Positions 17,425 to 26,572 of a stretch of DNA of 64,000 nt are shown here, in pieces. How positions within the stretch are numbered: position 1 is the stretch's first letter; the number at the start of each line of letters is the position of its first letter. Made by a program: the position numbers and the translations under genes. The notes under the pieces are model-generated. The model was not told the origin of the DNA and made no database searches. It worked only from the letters and a program-made list of their open reading frames with translations. Origin of the DNA: Acidobacteriota bacterium (GTDB lineage Bacteria; Acidobacteriota; Terriglobia; UBA7540); assembly GCA_023474345.1 (NCBI GenBank), contig JAMCXS010000022.1, positions 124,001 through 188,000 of the forward strand. The letters run 5' to 3'.

Positions 17425-18438
17425 TCAAGAGTGGGGATAATAACCGTTGCGGGCCTGAACTTTGTAATCGCCGTGCAGCACGCGCACACTGATCTTCCGA
17501 AAGCCAGGGTCCTTCCTGAGATTGGATGGTGTATAGCCCAGGAGGTACTGGGTGCGCAGTTCCCTGGCAATTTCGTCGAAAGCCTCGCGGGTGTTCTTGA
17601 TCTTGTTCACCTTGAGAACGCGGCCTCCGGTTTGCTGTGACAACTTCTGCAAAACTGAGCCTCCCCTGAACCCTAAGTTGCCGAATCCGTAAAAGGCCCG
17701 GTCGACGATATCGATGGAATAGATCATGACATTAGACCTCTGAGCGGCTTCGAGCGCCTGGTTCAGCGTCTCCTGGCTTCCCTGATCCTGCCCGTCGGTC
17801 AGGAGGATGAGGACCTTACGGCCGACTTCATGTTTCATCAGTTCGTTCGACGCCAAGTAAACGGCGTCGTAAAGGTGTGTGGCGCCGATAGGCCGTGTCG
17901 GCAGAGGCCGGGGCCCCATGCCTTGTCCCCCACCGTTAATGACTGTTTCGTCGATGGCATGAGCGAGCCAGCGCTGGTCGTTGGTGAAATCCTGCAGCAG
18001 TTCCACATCAACGTCAAAATGAATCACGCATGCCAAATCTTTCGGGCGGAGCACTTGGCGGAGAAACGCGTCCGCCTCTTTTTTCTCAGTCGGCAGTACT
18101 CTTTCCTGGCTTGGACTGGTATCGATCATGATGGCGAGCGTGAGCGGCGTATCCGTTTCTCGCGAAAAGTAGCGGATCTTTTGAGGAACGTTGTCTTCTT
18201 TAATTTCGAAATCGTTCTTGCTCAGGTCCGGGATCAATTGTCCGTGCTTGTTTCGAACCACGGCATACACGTTCACGACTTCCGTGGTCACCTTGAGGGT
18301 GGGGCCTGTTGGAACGGGTTGCTGTTGAGCTGGCGCCGGAGGAGCAATCAGGAAGAGTAAAGGAAGCAATATCACGCGAAAGATTCCCGCGGGCGCCGCA
18401 GGGGGCGTTCCACGAACTGGCTGTTGTCGTGAGTTCAT
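17425..18438 (-). CDS. Exported VWFA-domain protein (TIGR03436-like), second copy
   Basis: 337 residues from ATG 18438, chosen because GAGGAGGGATCG lies immediately upstream and the frame's longer extension has no ribosome site. The signal peptide (GIFRVILLPLLFLIAPPAPAQ) is followed by the family's beta domain (HGQLIPDLSKNDFEIKEDNVPQKI). The VWA domain carries DTSPS (metal site), IGATHLYDAVYLA and LTDGQDQGS. A Gly-rich insert (INGGGQGMGPRPLPT) separates helix and strand and is missing in the neighbour. The C-terminus RTQYLLGYTPSN...ARNGYYP matches the family. Confidence 0.88.
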   Translation of the reverse strand: MNSRQQPVRGTPPAAPAGIFRVILLPLLFLIAPPAPAQQQPVPTGPTLKVTTEVVNVYAVVRNKHGQLIPDLSKNDFEIKEDNVPQKIRYFSRETDTPLTLAIMIDTSPSQERVLPTEKKEADAFLRQVLRPKDLACVIHFDVDVELLQDFTNDQRWLAHAIDETVINGGGQGMGPRPLPTRPIGATHLYDAVYLASNELMKHEVGRKVLILLTDGQDQGSQETLNQALEAAQRSNVMIYSIDIVDRAFYGFGNLGFRGGSVLQKLSQQTGGRVLKVNKIKNTREAFDEIARELRTQYLLGYTPSNLRKDPGFRKISVRVLHGDYKVQARNGYYPHS

Positions 18439-18612
18439 CGATCCCTCCTCATGTCTAATTCGCTTAGATGCAACGCCGAATTCAGGTGTTCTCGAGGGAG
18501 CAAGAGAGGCGAAATTCTGTCCAGCGTTGCGGCTTTTTCTCGCCGGCGCCGACAATAATCGGGCGCAATTTTTTTTTATTTCTAATTTTGAGTTCATTAC
18601 ATCACTTTCTTC

Positions 18613-18641
18613 TTGACAAGGTTATCCCCTCTCACTATACA
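18613..18641 (+). promoter_or_regulatory. Consensus sigma70-type promoter for the 19-residue peptide gene
   Basis: A perfect TTGACA at 18613-18618 is followed after exactly 17 bases by TATACA at 18636-18641. Predicted transcription start near 18648. The resulting 5' leader of about 60 bases contains a hairpin, CGCCAG-TTTAC-CTGGCG (18662-18678), upstream of the ribosome site. Confidence 0.75.
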
Positions 18642-18708
18642 TTGTGACTGAGCACGCGCTCCGCCAGTTTACCTGGCGAGAACTCACGAAGTCTGAGAGG
18701 AGAATAAA

Positions 18709-18768
18709 ATGGCAGCGAAGAAAGCAAAGCCAAAGGCAAAAGCAAAAGCAAAAGCCAAGAAGAGGTAG
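18709..18768 (+). CDS. 19-residue Lys/Ala-rich basic peptide
   Basis: ATG 18709 to TAG 18768 encodes MAAKKAKPKAKAKAKAKKR. GAGAGGAG (18695-18702) sits 6 bases upstream. The unit has its own consensus promoter and an adjacent intrinsic terminator, and nothing else fits between them. It is therefore an autonomous transcript of about 180 bases. The composition (Lys/Ala/Pro with alternating AK) is like the basic tails of histone H1-like or HU-type proteins, so nucleic-acid binding is a reasonable guess. An RNA function is the alternative, with the peptide incidental. It lies between convergent exported-protein and rmuC genes. No family is assigned. Confidence 0.6.
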   Translation: MAAKKAKPKAKAKAKAKKR

Positions 18769-18770
18769 GC

Positions 18771-18831
18771 CTCTTCAAGAGAGATTGAAGAGAACCTTCG
18801 GGGATGCAGCGATGCATCCCCGAATTTTTTT
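18771..18831 (+). terminator. Tandem hairpins ending in an intrinsic terminator
   Basis: A first hairpin, CTCTTCAA-GAGAGA-TTGAAGAG, spans 18771-18792. The second, TTCGGGGATGCA-GCGA-TGCATCCCCGAA, spans 18797-18824 with a 12 bp perfect stem and is followed by seven T at 18825-18831. This is a textbook rho-independent terminator for the short peptide transcript. Confidence 0.92.
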
Positions 18832-18886
18832 GTGCTCAAACCTTCCCCCGGCTCCTCTCAACTTTGTGCAAATCCCTAACCGAAAT

Positions 18887-20278
18887 TCATTCTGGGGAAT
18901 TGTGCTCGGGCGCAGTGAGCGCTCGGGGAGTTTCATCGACCGGTTCAAGCTCCGCCATCTCGCCGCCAGTGGCGGCGCCCAGTTCCCTGAACTTGCGCGC
19001 GGAAGGCAGCACACGGGATTCGAGCGATCCCACAGCCCTGTTGTAATTGTCCGTCGCGCGCTTAAGAGATGAGCCCACATTTTCAAAATGTCCCAGGAAA
19101 GTTCGCACACGGTCATAGAGGTCTTTGCCGAGCTCGCTGATCGCCTGCGCGTTCTGTGCGATCTGTTCCTGTCGCCACCCGAAGGCCACCGCACGCAAAA
19201 GAGCGATCAGCGTAGTGGGCGTCGCGATCACGACGTGTTTCTGCATCCCGTCTTCCATCAGCGTCCGATCCTGTTCAATCGCGGCGCTGAAAAACGATTC
19301 CCCGGGCAGAAAGAGCACCACAATTTCCGGTGCCGGGTCAAACTGGTCCCAGTAAGCCTTCGTTGCGAGTTCCTTCATCCGTTCCCGGACAAGCTGTGCG
19401 TGCCGGGCAAGCTTAGCCCTACGCTCATCTTCGGTGGGCGCCGCTGCCGCATCGAGGAAGGCCTGGAGGGGCGCCTTGGCATCGACGGCGATCTCGCGGC
19501 CATTGGGCAGATGAACAATCATGTCCGGCCGCTGCCGGCCCGCCTCGGATTCAAAATTTTCCTGCTCGGTAAAATCACAGTGCTCCGACATGCCGGCCAG
19601 TTCTGCCACGCGCCGAAGCGTCATTTCTCCCCAGCGGCCTCGCACTTGCGGCCCTCCTTTGAGAGCATTGGCCAGCGTCCCGGTTTCCTTTTGCAACTGC
19701 TGATTCAGCGTCGCCAGGTTGCGGAGCTGTTCTTCCAGCGAGCCGTAGGCACTCTGTCGGGTTTTTTCCATCTCCTGGATTTGCGCTTCGTATCGCTTGA
19801 GAGTCTCCACAAGCGGGCTGACGAGGCCCTTGATGGCTTGTTCGCGAGTTTCGAGTTCGCCTTTCGCCCGAGCCTGGATAGTTTCAAAAGTACTGCGCGC
19901 CAAAGTGATGAAGGCCTGGTTGTTGCTCTTAAGGGCTTCTGCGGATAGCGCCTGAAAGGCATCGGCGAGTTTGATCCGGGCTTCTTCGAGCAGGCGTTTC
20001 TGGTCTTCAAGGTTTGCCTGCGTTTCCTTTAGCCTTGTTTCCGCTGCCACGCGAAGATTGGTTTCGTTCCTGGCTTCCTGCTCGCTCCTGTCCAGCTTTG
20101 CCTCGACTTCTGTAACGTGAGCCCGAAGTTCAGCGATTGTGCTTTCGGCGGCTTTTGTTTTCCCTTCGGCTTCGATTTGCAGCGCGGAAAGAATAGAGTT
20201 CCGGCGCAGGCTGGCCAGCAGCCATCCGATCAGGACGCCGATTGCTATACCGGAAATGAACAAGATCCACAGATTCAT
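18887..20278 (-). CDS. rmuC: DNA recombination protein RmuC
   Basis: 463 residues from ATG 20278, with GGAGGG 5 bases upstream; the frame extends further but without support. One N-terminal membrane segment (MNLWILFISGIAIGVLIGWLLA) is followed by a long coiled coil (about residues 35-200, repeated Ala/Glu/Lys/Leu heptads). The RmuC domain contains the signature GPQVRGRWGEMTLRRVAELAGM near residue 205 and MIVHLPNGREIAVDAKAPL. RmuC is a predicted PD-(D/E)XK-type nuclease that limits inversions at short inverted repeats. The C-terminus is a short Glu/Pro-rich tail. Monocistronic here. Confidence 0.93.
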   Translation of the reverse strand: MNLWILFISGIAIGVLIGWLLASLRRNSILSALQIEAEGKTKAAESTIAELRAHVTEVEAKLDRSEQEARNETNLRVAAETRLKETQANLEDQKRLLEEARIKLADAFQALSAEALKSNNQAFITLARSTFETIQARAKGELETREQAIKGLVSPLVETLKRYEAQIQEMEKTRQSAYGSLEEQLRNLATLNQQLQKETGTLANALKGGPQVRGRWGEMTLRRVAELAGMSEHCDFTEQENFESEAGRQRPDMIVHLPNGREIAVDAKAPLQAFLDAAAAPTEDERRAKLARHAQLVRERMKELATKAYWDQFDPAPEIVVLFLPGESFFSAAIEQDRTLMEDGMQKHVVIATPTTLIALLRAVAFGWRQEQIAQNAQAISELGKDLYDRVRTFLGHFENVGSSLKRATDNYNRAVGSLESRVLPSARKFRELGAATGGEMAELEPVDETPRALTAPEHNSPE

Positions 20279-20642
20279 AAGTTCCCTCCGTCTCGAGAGC
20301 CCTGCCATTCACAGTCGCGGCCAGGCGATGCGGACAGTTTGAGCTGAAAATCGCCCGCCCTAATCCGCACAATCCATAAAATTTCTGGCCAAACCGCAAG
20401 AGAGTGGAATGATTCGCGGTTGCGAACCGATTTCCCGGTCTCAGCAGGAAGTGGCACACAACTAAAAAAGAATCGTACGCGGAGCGCGCAGAGAGCAATT
20501 CGGCACGAAGGACACAGAGTCCTGAGAAGGGGTGCACCCTTTCTCCTATGTGTTCTTCGTGCTGATGGCTACCCTTCGTAACGCGCTCCAATCCCTCTTC
20601 GGCCTCCGTGTTAAACGTTGCGCCATCTACGAATAATTTGGA
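20279..20642. other. Intergenic region containing an imperfect palindrome
   Basis: About 360 bases between rmuC and the helicase-nuclease gene, both on the minus strand. It should hold the rmuC promoter, but no strong -35/-10 pair was recognised. The notable element is the 60-base inverted repeat at 20503..20562, listed separately. Confidence 0.5.
20503..20562. repeat. Imperfect 60-base inverted repeat
   Basis: The left arm starts GCACGAAGGACACA and the right arm ends TGTGTTCTTCGTGC; they are complementary with one mismatch. The inner arms GAGAAGGGGTG and CACCCTTTCTC pair with one mismatch. A small unpaired bulge lies between the two stems. There is no T-run, so it is not a classical terminator. 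It may be a REP-type intergenic element. Confidence 0.7.
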
Positions 20643-23579
20643 TTAAAAATCCTCCTCGTGGGCAGGGCAAATCGCAACAAACTCGCAGTACTTGCAGACA
20701 AAACCTGGCGTGGGCGGGAAGGTCATCCGGCGGATTTCGTCTGCCACCGCAAGAATCTTCTGCTGAACTCCTTCCAGTTCCTTTTGCGTTCTCACACTGA
20801 CCACCGGCTGGTTGTTGGTGAGGTTATAGAAAATCAAGCTTTGAGGATCGAGCCCCATCTGATTGCGCGCGGCCAGCGCATAAACGGAAAGCTGCAGGCT
20901 TTTGTCCGCGTCTTTCTGCGTGCGGGGGCGTCCTGTCTTGTAATCGATCAGCTGCACCAAGGCCGGTTCGCGTGGCTGGACAGGATTAATCTGATCGATG
21001 CGCCCTTCGAGCACGACCTCGTTGATGTCGAGTTCGAAGTGAACTTCCGTGCGCACGCTTTCCGCGGCGATCGGAATCGCGTTGTGACGCTCCGTGAATT
21101 CACGAAGCTGGCTGAGTCCGGACCTCTTGTACGTTTCTTCCTGGTAGGAATCTTCAAAGCCAACGCTTTTCCATGAGCTGAGGTAAAACCGGCTCAAGTC
21201 GTCAAAGGAGACCTCGCCTTCCTTCCGAAGCTTGAAATAATGGCGTACGGACTGATGCATGATGTTGCCGAACGTCAGCGCCGCCTGCGGGCCTGTCGGA
21301 ATATGGTAGAGGTGGCTGAATTTGAACTTTAACGGGCATTCAAGATAAGTCTCAATGGCCGTCGCGCTGAGGCGAAGCTTGCCGTCGCAATCTGCGGCCG
21401 AGACGGCTTGCGCCCATTCCGCCAGCGGAGGATGAACGGCATCCGGCGCAGGGAAAGGTTCTCCAAAGAGGCTTTGCTGCACCCCGAAGTTGCTTTTAAT
21501 GGGTGTTCGTGAGGGAGTCTTTACCGGCACTGCTATCTCGGGAATAGCTTCGAGGTCAATCTCTTCAATGTCCCTGGCCCGCACTACCGGATCAGAAAGC
21601 AAATCGTCGATAAAGACCGAAGTTTTCTTGCCTTTCATGCCGACGCTCGAAACATAGAGCCGCTCGCGCGCGCGGGTCATCGCAACGTAAAAAAGCCTAC
21701 GTTCTTCTTCCAGATGAAGATTGAGTGGCGGCACGGGACCGTTGCGAAGTTCATCGGGAAATTCGATGACAGGTTTCTGCTCGCTATGAGGGAAACGACG
21801 TGGCACGACACTGAGAATGAAGACAGCAGGAAATTCCAAGCCTTTGGCCGCATGAATTGTCATCATCTGAACTGCATTCACAGGTCCCTCGGGCTCCGGC
21901 GCTTCGATTTTTCCGCCGGCTTCCAGAAAGTAGCCGAAATATTCCATGAACTCCGGCAGCTTCCGTGTTTCGCTCTTCTCTTCCCAACCGGACATAAACT
22001 TTTGGAAGGCCTCGAGGCAGGCCGCGTCAGTGCTCCCAGGAAGAAACTTTAGCTCCAAGAGTTCGGTCATCTGATCCAGAAGCGAGGTCACCGGGACATA
22101 TTCAGCCTTCTTCCTCAGCTCGCCGAGAATGGATTTCAATTCCTGCCAGCGCGTATTTTCCAGATCGGCTTTGAAAAGGGACCGCTCCATCTCACGGATG
22201 GCATCGTAGATTGAACATCGATTTCTTGCCGCCTGTTTGCGAAGGTCCAGCGCCAGCTTTTCAGGAACCTTCCAGCGGCGCGCCAGGAGTACCCGCGTCA
22301 GGCTGACATTGTCGTGCGGAGAATGCACCAGGCGCAGGTAAGCCAAAAGGTCGCGAATAATGGAGGACGAAAGCAGTGAGAGCCCGCGGATTACAAAAGG
22401 AATTTTCCTCCGGCGGAATTCGCGCACCAGCAGGTCGCGATGGCTGTGAGCTCGGTAGAGAATCGCGATGTCGCTGAAAGCCGTTTTCCTTTGAACCCAA
22501 TCCTGTACCAGTCCTGCAACCCCGTTTGCCTCGACGGCATAGTCGGGAGATGAGAGAAGAAGAATGCTTAAGCCTTCCGGATTCTGAGTGACGAGTTTCG
22601 GCTTGGCGCCATTCCTCTCATTCTGGGCGATGACGACGTCGGAAGCCCGAAGGATTCTCCTGCTAGAGCGGTAGTTGCGGTTGAGAAAAACCTCGCTGTA
22701 GCCAGGATACTCTTTTTTGAACATCTCGAAGGTTCCGTGCGCAGCTCCACGGAAGCGATAGATCGCCTGATCTGGATCACCGACCGCCGTGATGTTATGG
22801 GGCGGCCCAACCAGGCGCTTCAGCAGTTGAACTTGGCCGTAATTGCTGTCCTGAAACTCATCGACCAGGATGTACCGGAACTGCCGGCGGTATTGCTCAA
22901 GAGTTTCTGGCTCGCGGTCCCAGAGTTGGACGGTTTCGCTGATGAGCGTACCCAGGCTCGAATAGCCGGCGTCCTCAATCAAGCGGCGGCTGGTGCGGAA
23001 AACACGCGCGAGTTCCTGTTGCTTTCTGAGTCCTTCCTGCTGGAGCACGCGCTCGGCCGGATCAAGTCCTGCCACGCGGGCCTGAAATTCGCTCTCGAGT
23101 TTATGGACGTAGCCTTCAAAGTCATCTGACCCGACAAGTTCTTCCTGGCACTGTGAGAAAAAATTATTCAAGTCGTGCAGGAAAGCTCCCGGCGCGGCAA
23201 GTTTTTGGTAATACTCCAGCCCCAGATCCTCTATGCGACGGCGAAGAAAAATCCAGACATCAACCTTGTCGAGCAGTTTGCGCTCAAAATGGCGTTGGAG
23301 GAGCACGGAGTAACAAAACGAGTGAAAAGTGGAAATGTGAGGGCTTGTATCAAGGCCGGGCAGCGCTTCCTTCACCCGGCTCTTCATTTCTCCTGCCGCC
23401 TTGTCGGTGAACGTCAGTGCCAGGATATTTTCCGGCTGAAGGGCCGGCACATTTTCGAGAAGGTAGACAATTCGCTGAGTGATGACCCGGGTTTTTCCGC
23501 TTCCGGGCCCCGCAATGACCAAGAGTGGTCCCTCGCCGTATTCGACCGCTCTCCGCTGCTCAGGGTTGAGATCGTACAT
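20643..23579 (-). CDS. UvrD/PcrA-type helicase fused to a PD-(D/E)XK nuclease with Fe-S-like cysteines
   Basis: 978 residues. The N-terminal SF1 helicase has Walker A (AGPGSGKT near residue 24-31), Walker B (ILVDEFQDS), GDPDQAIYRFRGA, LNRNYRSS, the MTIHAAKGLEFPAVFIL motif and YVAMTRARERLYV. The C-terminal region (about 750-978) is a RecB/AddB-like nuclease: ATAIETYLECPLKFKF, HFELDINEVVLEGRIDQI, LIDYKTGRPRT and QLSVYAL. Four cysteines (ETYLEC plus FVCKYCEFVAIC) match the pattern that holds a 4Fe-4S cluster in AddB-type nucleases. It is probably a single-chain helicase-nuclease for DNA end processing or repair. Confidence 0.9.
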   Translation of the reverse strand: MYDLNPEQRRAVEYGEGPLLVIAGPGSGKTRVITQRIVYLLENVPALQPENILALTFTDKAAGEMKSRVKEALPGLDTSPHISTFHSFCYSVLLQRHFERKLLDKVDVWIFLRRRIEDLGLEYYQKLAAPGAFLHDLNNFFSQCQEELVGSDDFEGYVHKLESEFQARVAGLDPAERVLQQEGLRKQQELARVFRTSRRLIEDAGYSSLGTLISETVQLWDREPETLEQYRRQFRYILVDEFQDSNYGQVQLLKRLVGPPHNITAVGDPDQAIYRFRGAAHGTFEMFKKEYPGYSEVFLNRNYRSSRRILRASDVVIAQNERNGAKPKLVTQNPEGLSILLLSSPDYAVEANGVAGLVQDWVQRKTAFSDIAILYRAHSHRDLLVREFRRRKIPFVIRGLSLLSSSIIRDLLAYLRLVHSPHDNVSLTRVLLARRWKVPEKLALDLRKQAARNRCSIYDAIREMERSLFKADLENTRWQELKSILGELRKKAEYVPVTSLLDQMTELLELKFLPGSTDAACLEAFQKFMSGWEEKSETRKLPEFMEYFGYFLEAGGKIEAPEPEGPVNAVQMMTIHAAKGLEFPAVFILSVVPRRFPHSEQKPVIEFPDELRNGPVPPLNLHLEEERRLFYVAMTRARERLYVSSVGMKGKKTSVFIDDLLSDPVVRARDIEEIDLEAIPEIAVPVKTPSRTPIKSNFGVQQSLFGEPFPAPDAVHPPLAEWAQAVSAADCDGKLRLSATAIETYLECPLKFKFSHLYHIPTGPQAALTFGNIMHQSVRHYFKLRKEGEVSFDDLSRFYLSSWKSVGFEDSYQEETYKRSGLSQLREFTERHNAIPIAAESVRTEVHFELDINEVVLEGRIDQINPVQPREPALVQLIDYKTGRPRTQKDADKSLQLSVYALAARNQMGLDPQSLIFYNLTNNQPVVSVRTQKELEGVQQKILAVADEIRRMTFPPTPGFVCKYCEFVAICPAHEEDF

Positions 23580-23735
23580 GGGGAATCGTTAGACATTATT
23601 CCGCCATTTGTGACCGCGAGGCAAGCGCCTGTCAGTGGTCGCTGATTCTCAAGAACGAGCGTGCATAGATCACTGCATTCGGAAGGCTTTATGTTACAAT
23701 AACCGGTTTTGATATTTATTAAAGGAGCGACCTGA

Positions 23736-25019
<1,284 letters not shown>

Positions 25020-25457
25020 AGTCAGGGACTAGGGATCAGCGGTTAGTGGTTGGGGATCAGCGTTCTGCGTCAATGGCCCATTCAGTAGGAACCATTTATT
25101 GTCACGGCGCGATATACGTGGTGAGTGTAACCGATTTCCTCCATCCATAACTCCCCTCGGGCTGTCATGAAGCCGCGCCGAGCCATGTCAAGCGGTTTGG
25201 GCAACTCAGCGACAGCCCTTTTCACTTCGGGCGTAAACACCTGTGTGTAGGATCGGGGAAGTTCGCCCCTTTTTCATATTTTTTGCCAGAGTGCCTCAAA
25301 ATTTCCTTTATTGCGATGCGAAGACGCGAGCTCTTGCGCCGGGCCTGGAACGAGAAAATAAAAGACTAATGAAGGGCGCCCTCAGGAGTCCCTGCAGCCA
25401 TCTTCTTGATATTGGGAGGAGTAAAAGGGCAACGCAACTCCCACCAGACTTTCACAG
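25020..25457. other. Convergent intergenic region
   Basis: About 440 bases between eno and gpmA, which converge here. I looked for a terminator and found no hairpin with a T-run on either strand. No gene is supported. Confidence 0.45.
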
Positions 25458-26210
25458 CTAACGCTGCTTCGCTTTTCCCTGGTTCGCCACGGCTTCCATG
25501 GCGGCTTTGATGCGTTCGGGATCACCGAGATAGTAGTGCTTCACGGGTTTCAAATTGTCATCGAGTTCATAGACGAGCGGCACACCGGTGGGAATGTTCA
25601 GCCCAACGATGTCGCTGTCCGGCACTTGGTCAAGGAATTTTACCAGTGCGCGTAGACTATTGCCGTGCGCGGCTACCAGCACGCGCTTGCCCGAGCGGAC
25701 GTCCGGTGCGATGGCCTCATGCCAGCAGGGCAGGAATCGCGCTACCGTATCTTTTAAGCATTCGGCCAGTGGGAGTTGGTCCTTTGGCAGGCTCCGGTAG
25801 CGCGCGTCACGGCCGGGATAACGTGGATCGTTTTCATCGAGCGCGGGCGGGCGAACGTCATAGCTGCGCCGCCAGAGCCTGACCTGCTCGTCCCCGTACT
25901 TCGCCGCCGTCTGGGCTTTATTCAATCCTTGAAGCGCGCCGTAATGCCGCTCGTTGAGACGCCAGTCGCGCAGCACAGGAATCCACATCAAATCCATCTC
26001 GTCGAGCGCGATCCAAAGCGTGCGGATGGCGCGCTTGAGCACCGAGGTGTACGCGACATCAAACGCATAATCACCCTGCTTCAGGAGCTTACCCGCTTCC
26101 CGAGCTTCTTCAAGGCCGCGCTCAGACAAATCTACGTCTGTCCAGCCCGTGAACAGATTTTCTTTGTTCCAGACACTTTCTCCATGCCGTAGCAAAACGA
26201 GCTTATACAT
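25458..26210 (-). CDS. gpmA: 2,3-bisphosphoglycerate-dependent phosphoglycerate mutase
   Basis: 250 residues, standard length for the cofactor-dependent enzyme, which interconverts 3- and 2-phosphoglycerate. The phospho-histidine motif [10 protein letters not shown] is at residues 6-15, followed by [15 protein letters not shown], the substrate segment [14 protein letters not shown], and the second His in [13 protein letters not shown]. It ends with a short Lys/Gln tail. Confidence 0.96.
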   Translation of the reverse strand: MYKLVLLRHGESVWNKENLFTGWTDVDLSERGLEEAREAGKLLKQGDYAFDVAYTSVLKRAIRTLWIALDEMDLMWIPVLRDWRLNERHYGALQGLNKAQTAAKYGDEQVRLWRRSYDVRPPALDENDPRYPGRDARYRSLPKDQLPLAECLKDTVARFLPCWHEAIAPDVRSGKRVLVAAHGNSLRALVKFLDQVPDSDIVGLNIPTGVPLVYELDDNLKPVKHYYLGDPERIKAAMEAVANQGKAKQR

Positions 26211-26511
26211 TAATGAAGACCCTTTCTGTCGTTGCGCCAGCTTCTTGCTGGCAATGCCTGAGAAATGCTACCCCGATGGTAGCGCTACCAACAGCCAGCG
26301 TTCCCGCCTTATATGTCATCATGAAAACGGGATTTCCTGCGTGCGGGAGCCACTCTCCAATTTATCATTTTCTGAGTACCTTTCGACAAGAAAACAACTT
26401 GCGTCCGGTAAAGGCAAACAGCGTTCATCCCATTTGGCTTCGAGGCTGGAAACCAGGACGAGCGCCGTTCGCCCCTATATGGGGCCCACGACAATCCGTA
26501 GCGGTCAAGTT

Positions 26512-26540
26512 TTGACACCCCAGTAGCCCTATGCGATAAT
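26512..26540 (+). promoter_or_regulatory. Sigma70-type promoter for the TPR protein gene
   Basis: TTGACA at 26512-26517 and GATAAT at 26535-26540 are separated by 17 bases. Transcription should begin near 26547. The rest of the 26211-26572 gap holds nothing else I can support. Confidence 0.7.
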
Positions 26541-26572
26541 TTGATACGAGGATTAAAAGCACAAACCACCGA

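Noticed and set aside
19088-19948. 286-codon plus-strand frame inside rmuC
   Set aside because: Antisense shadow of rmuC, whose signatures are clear.
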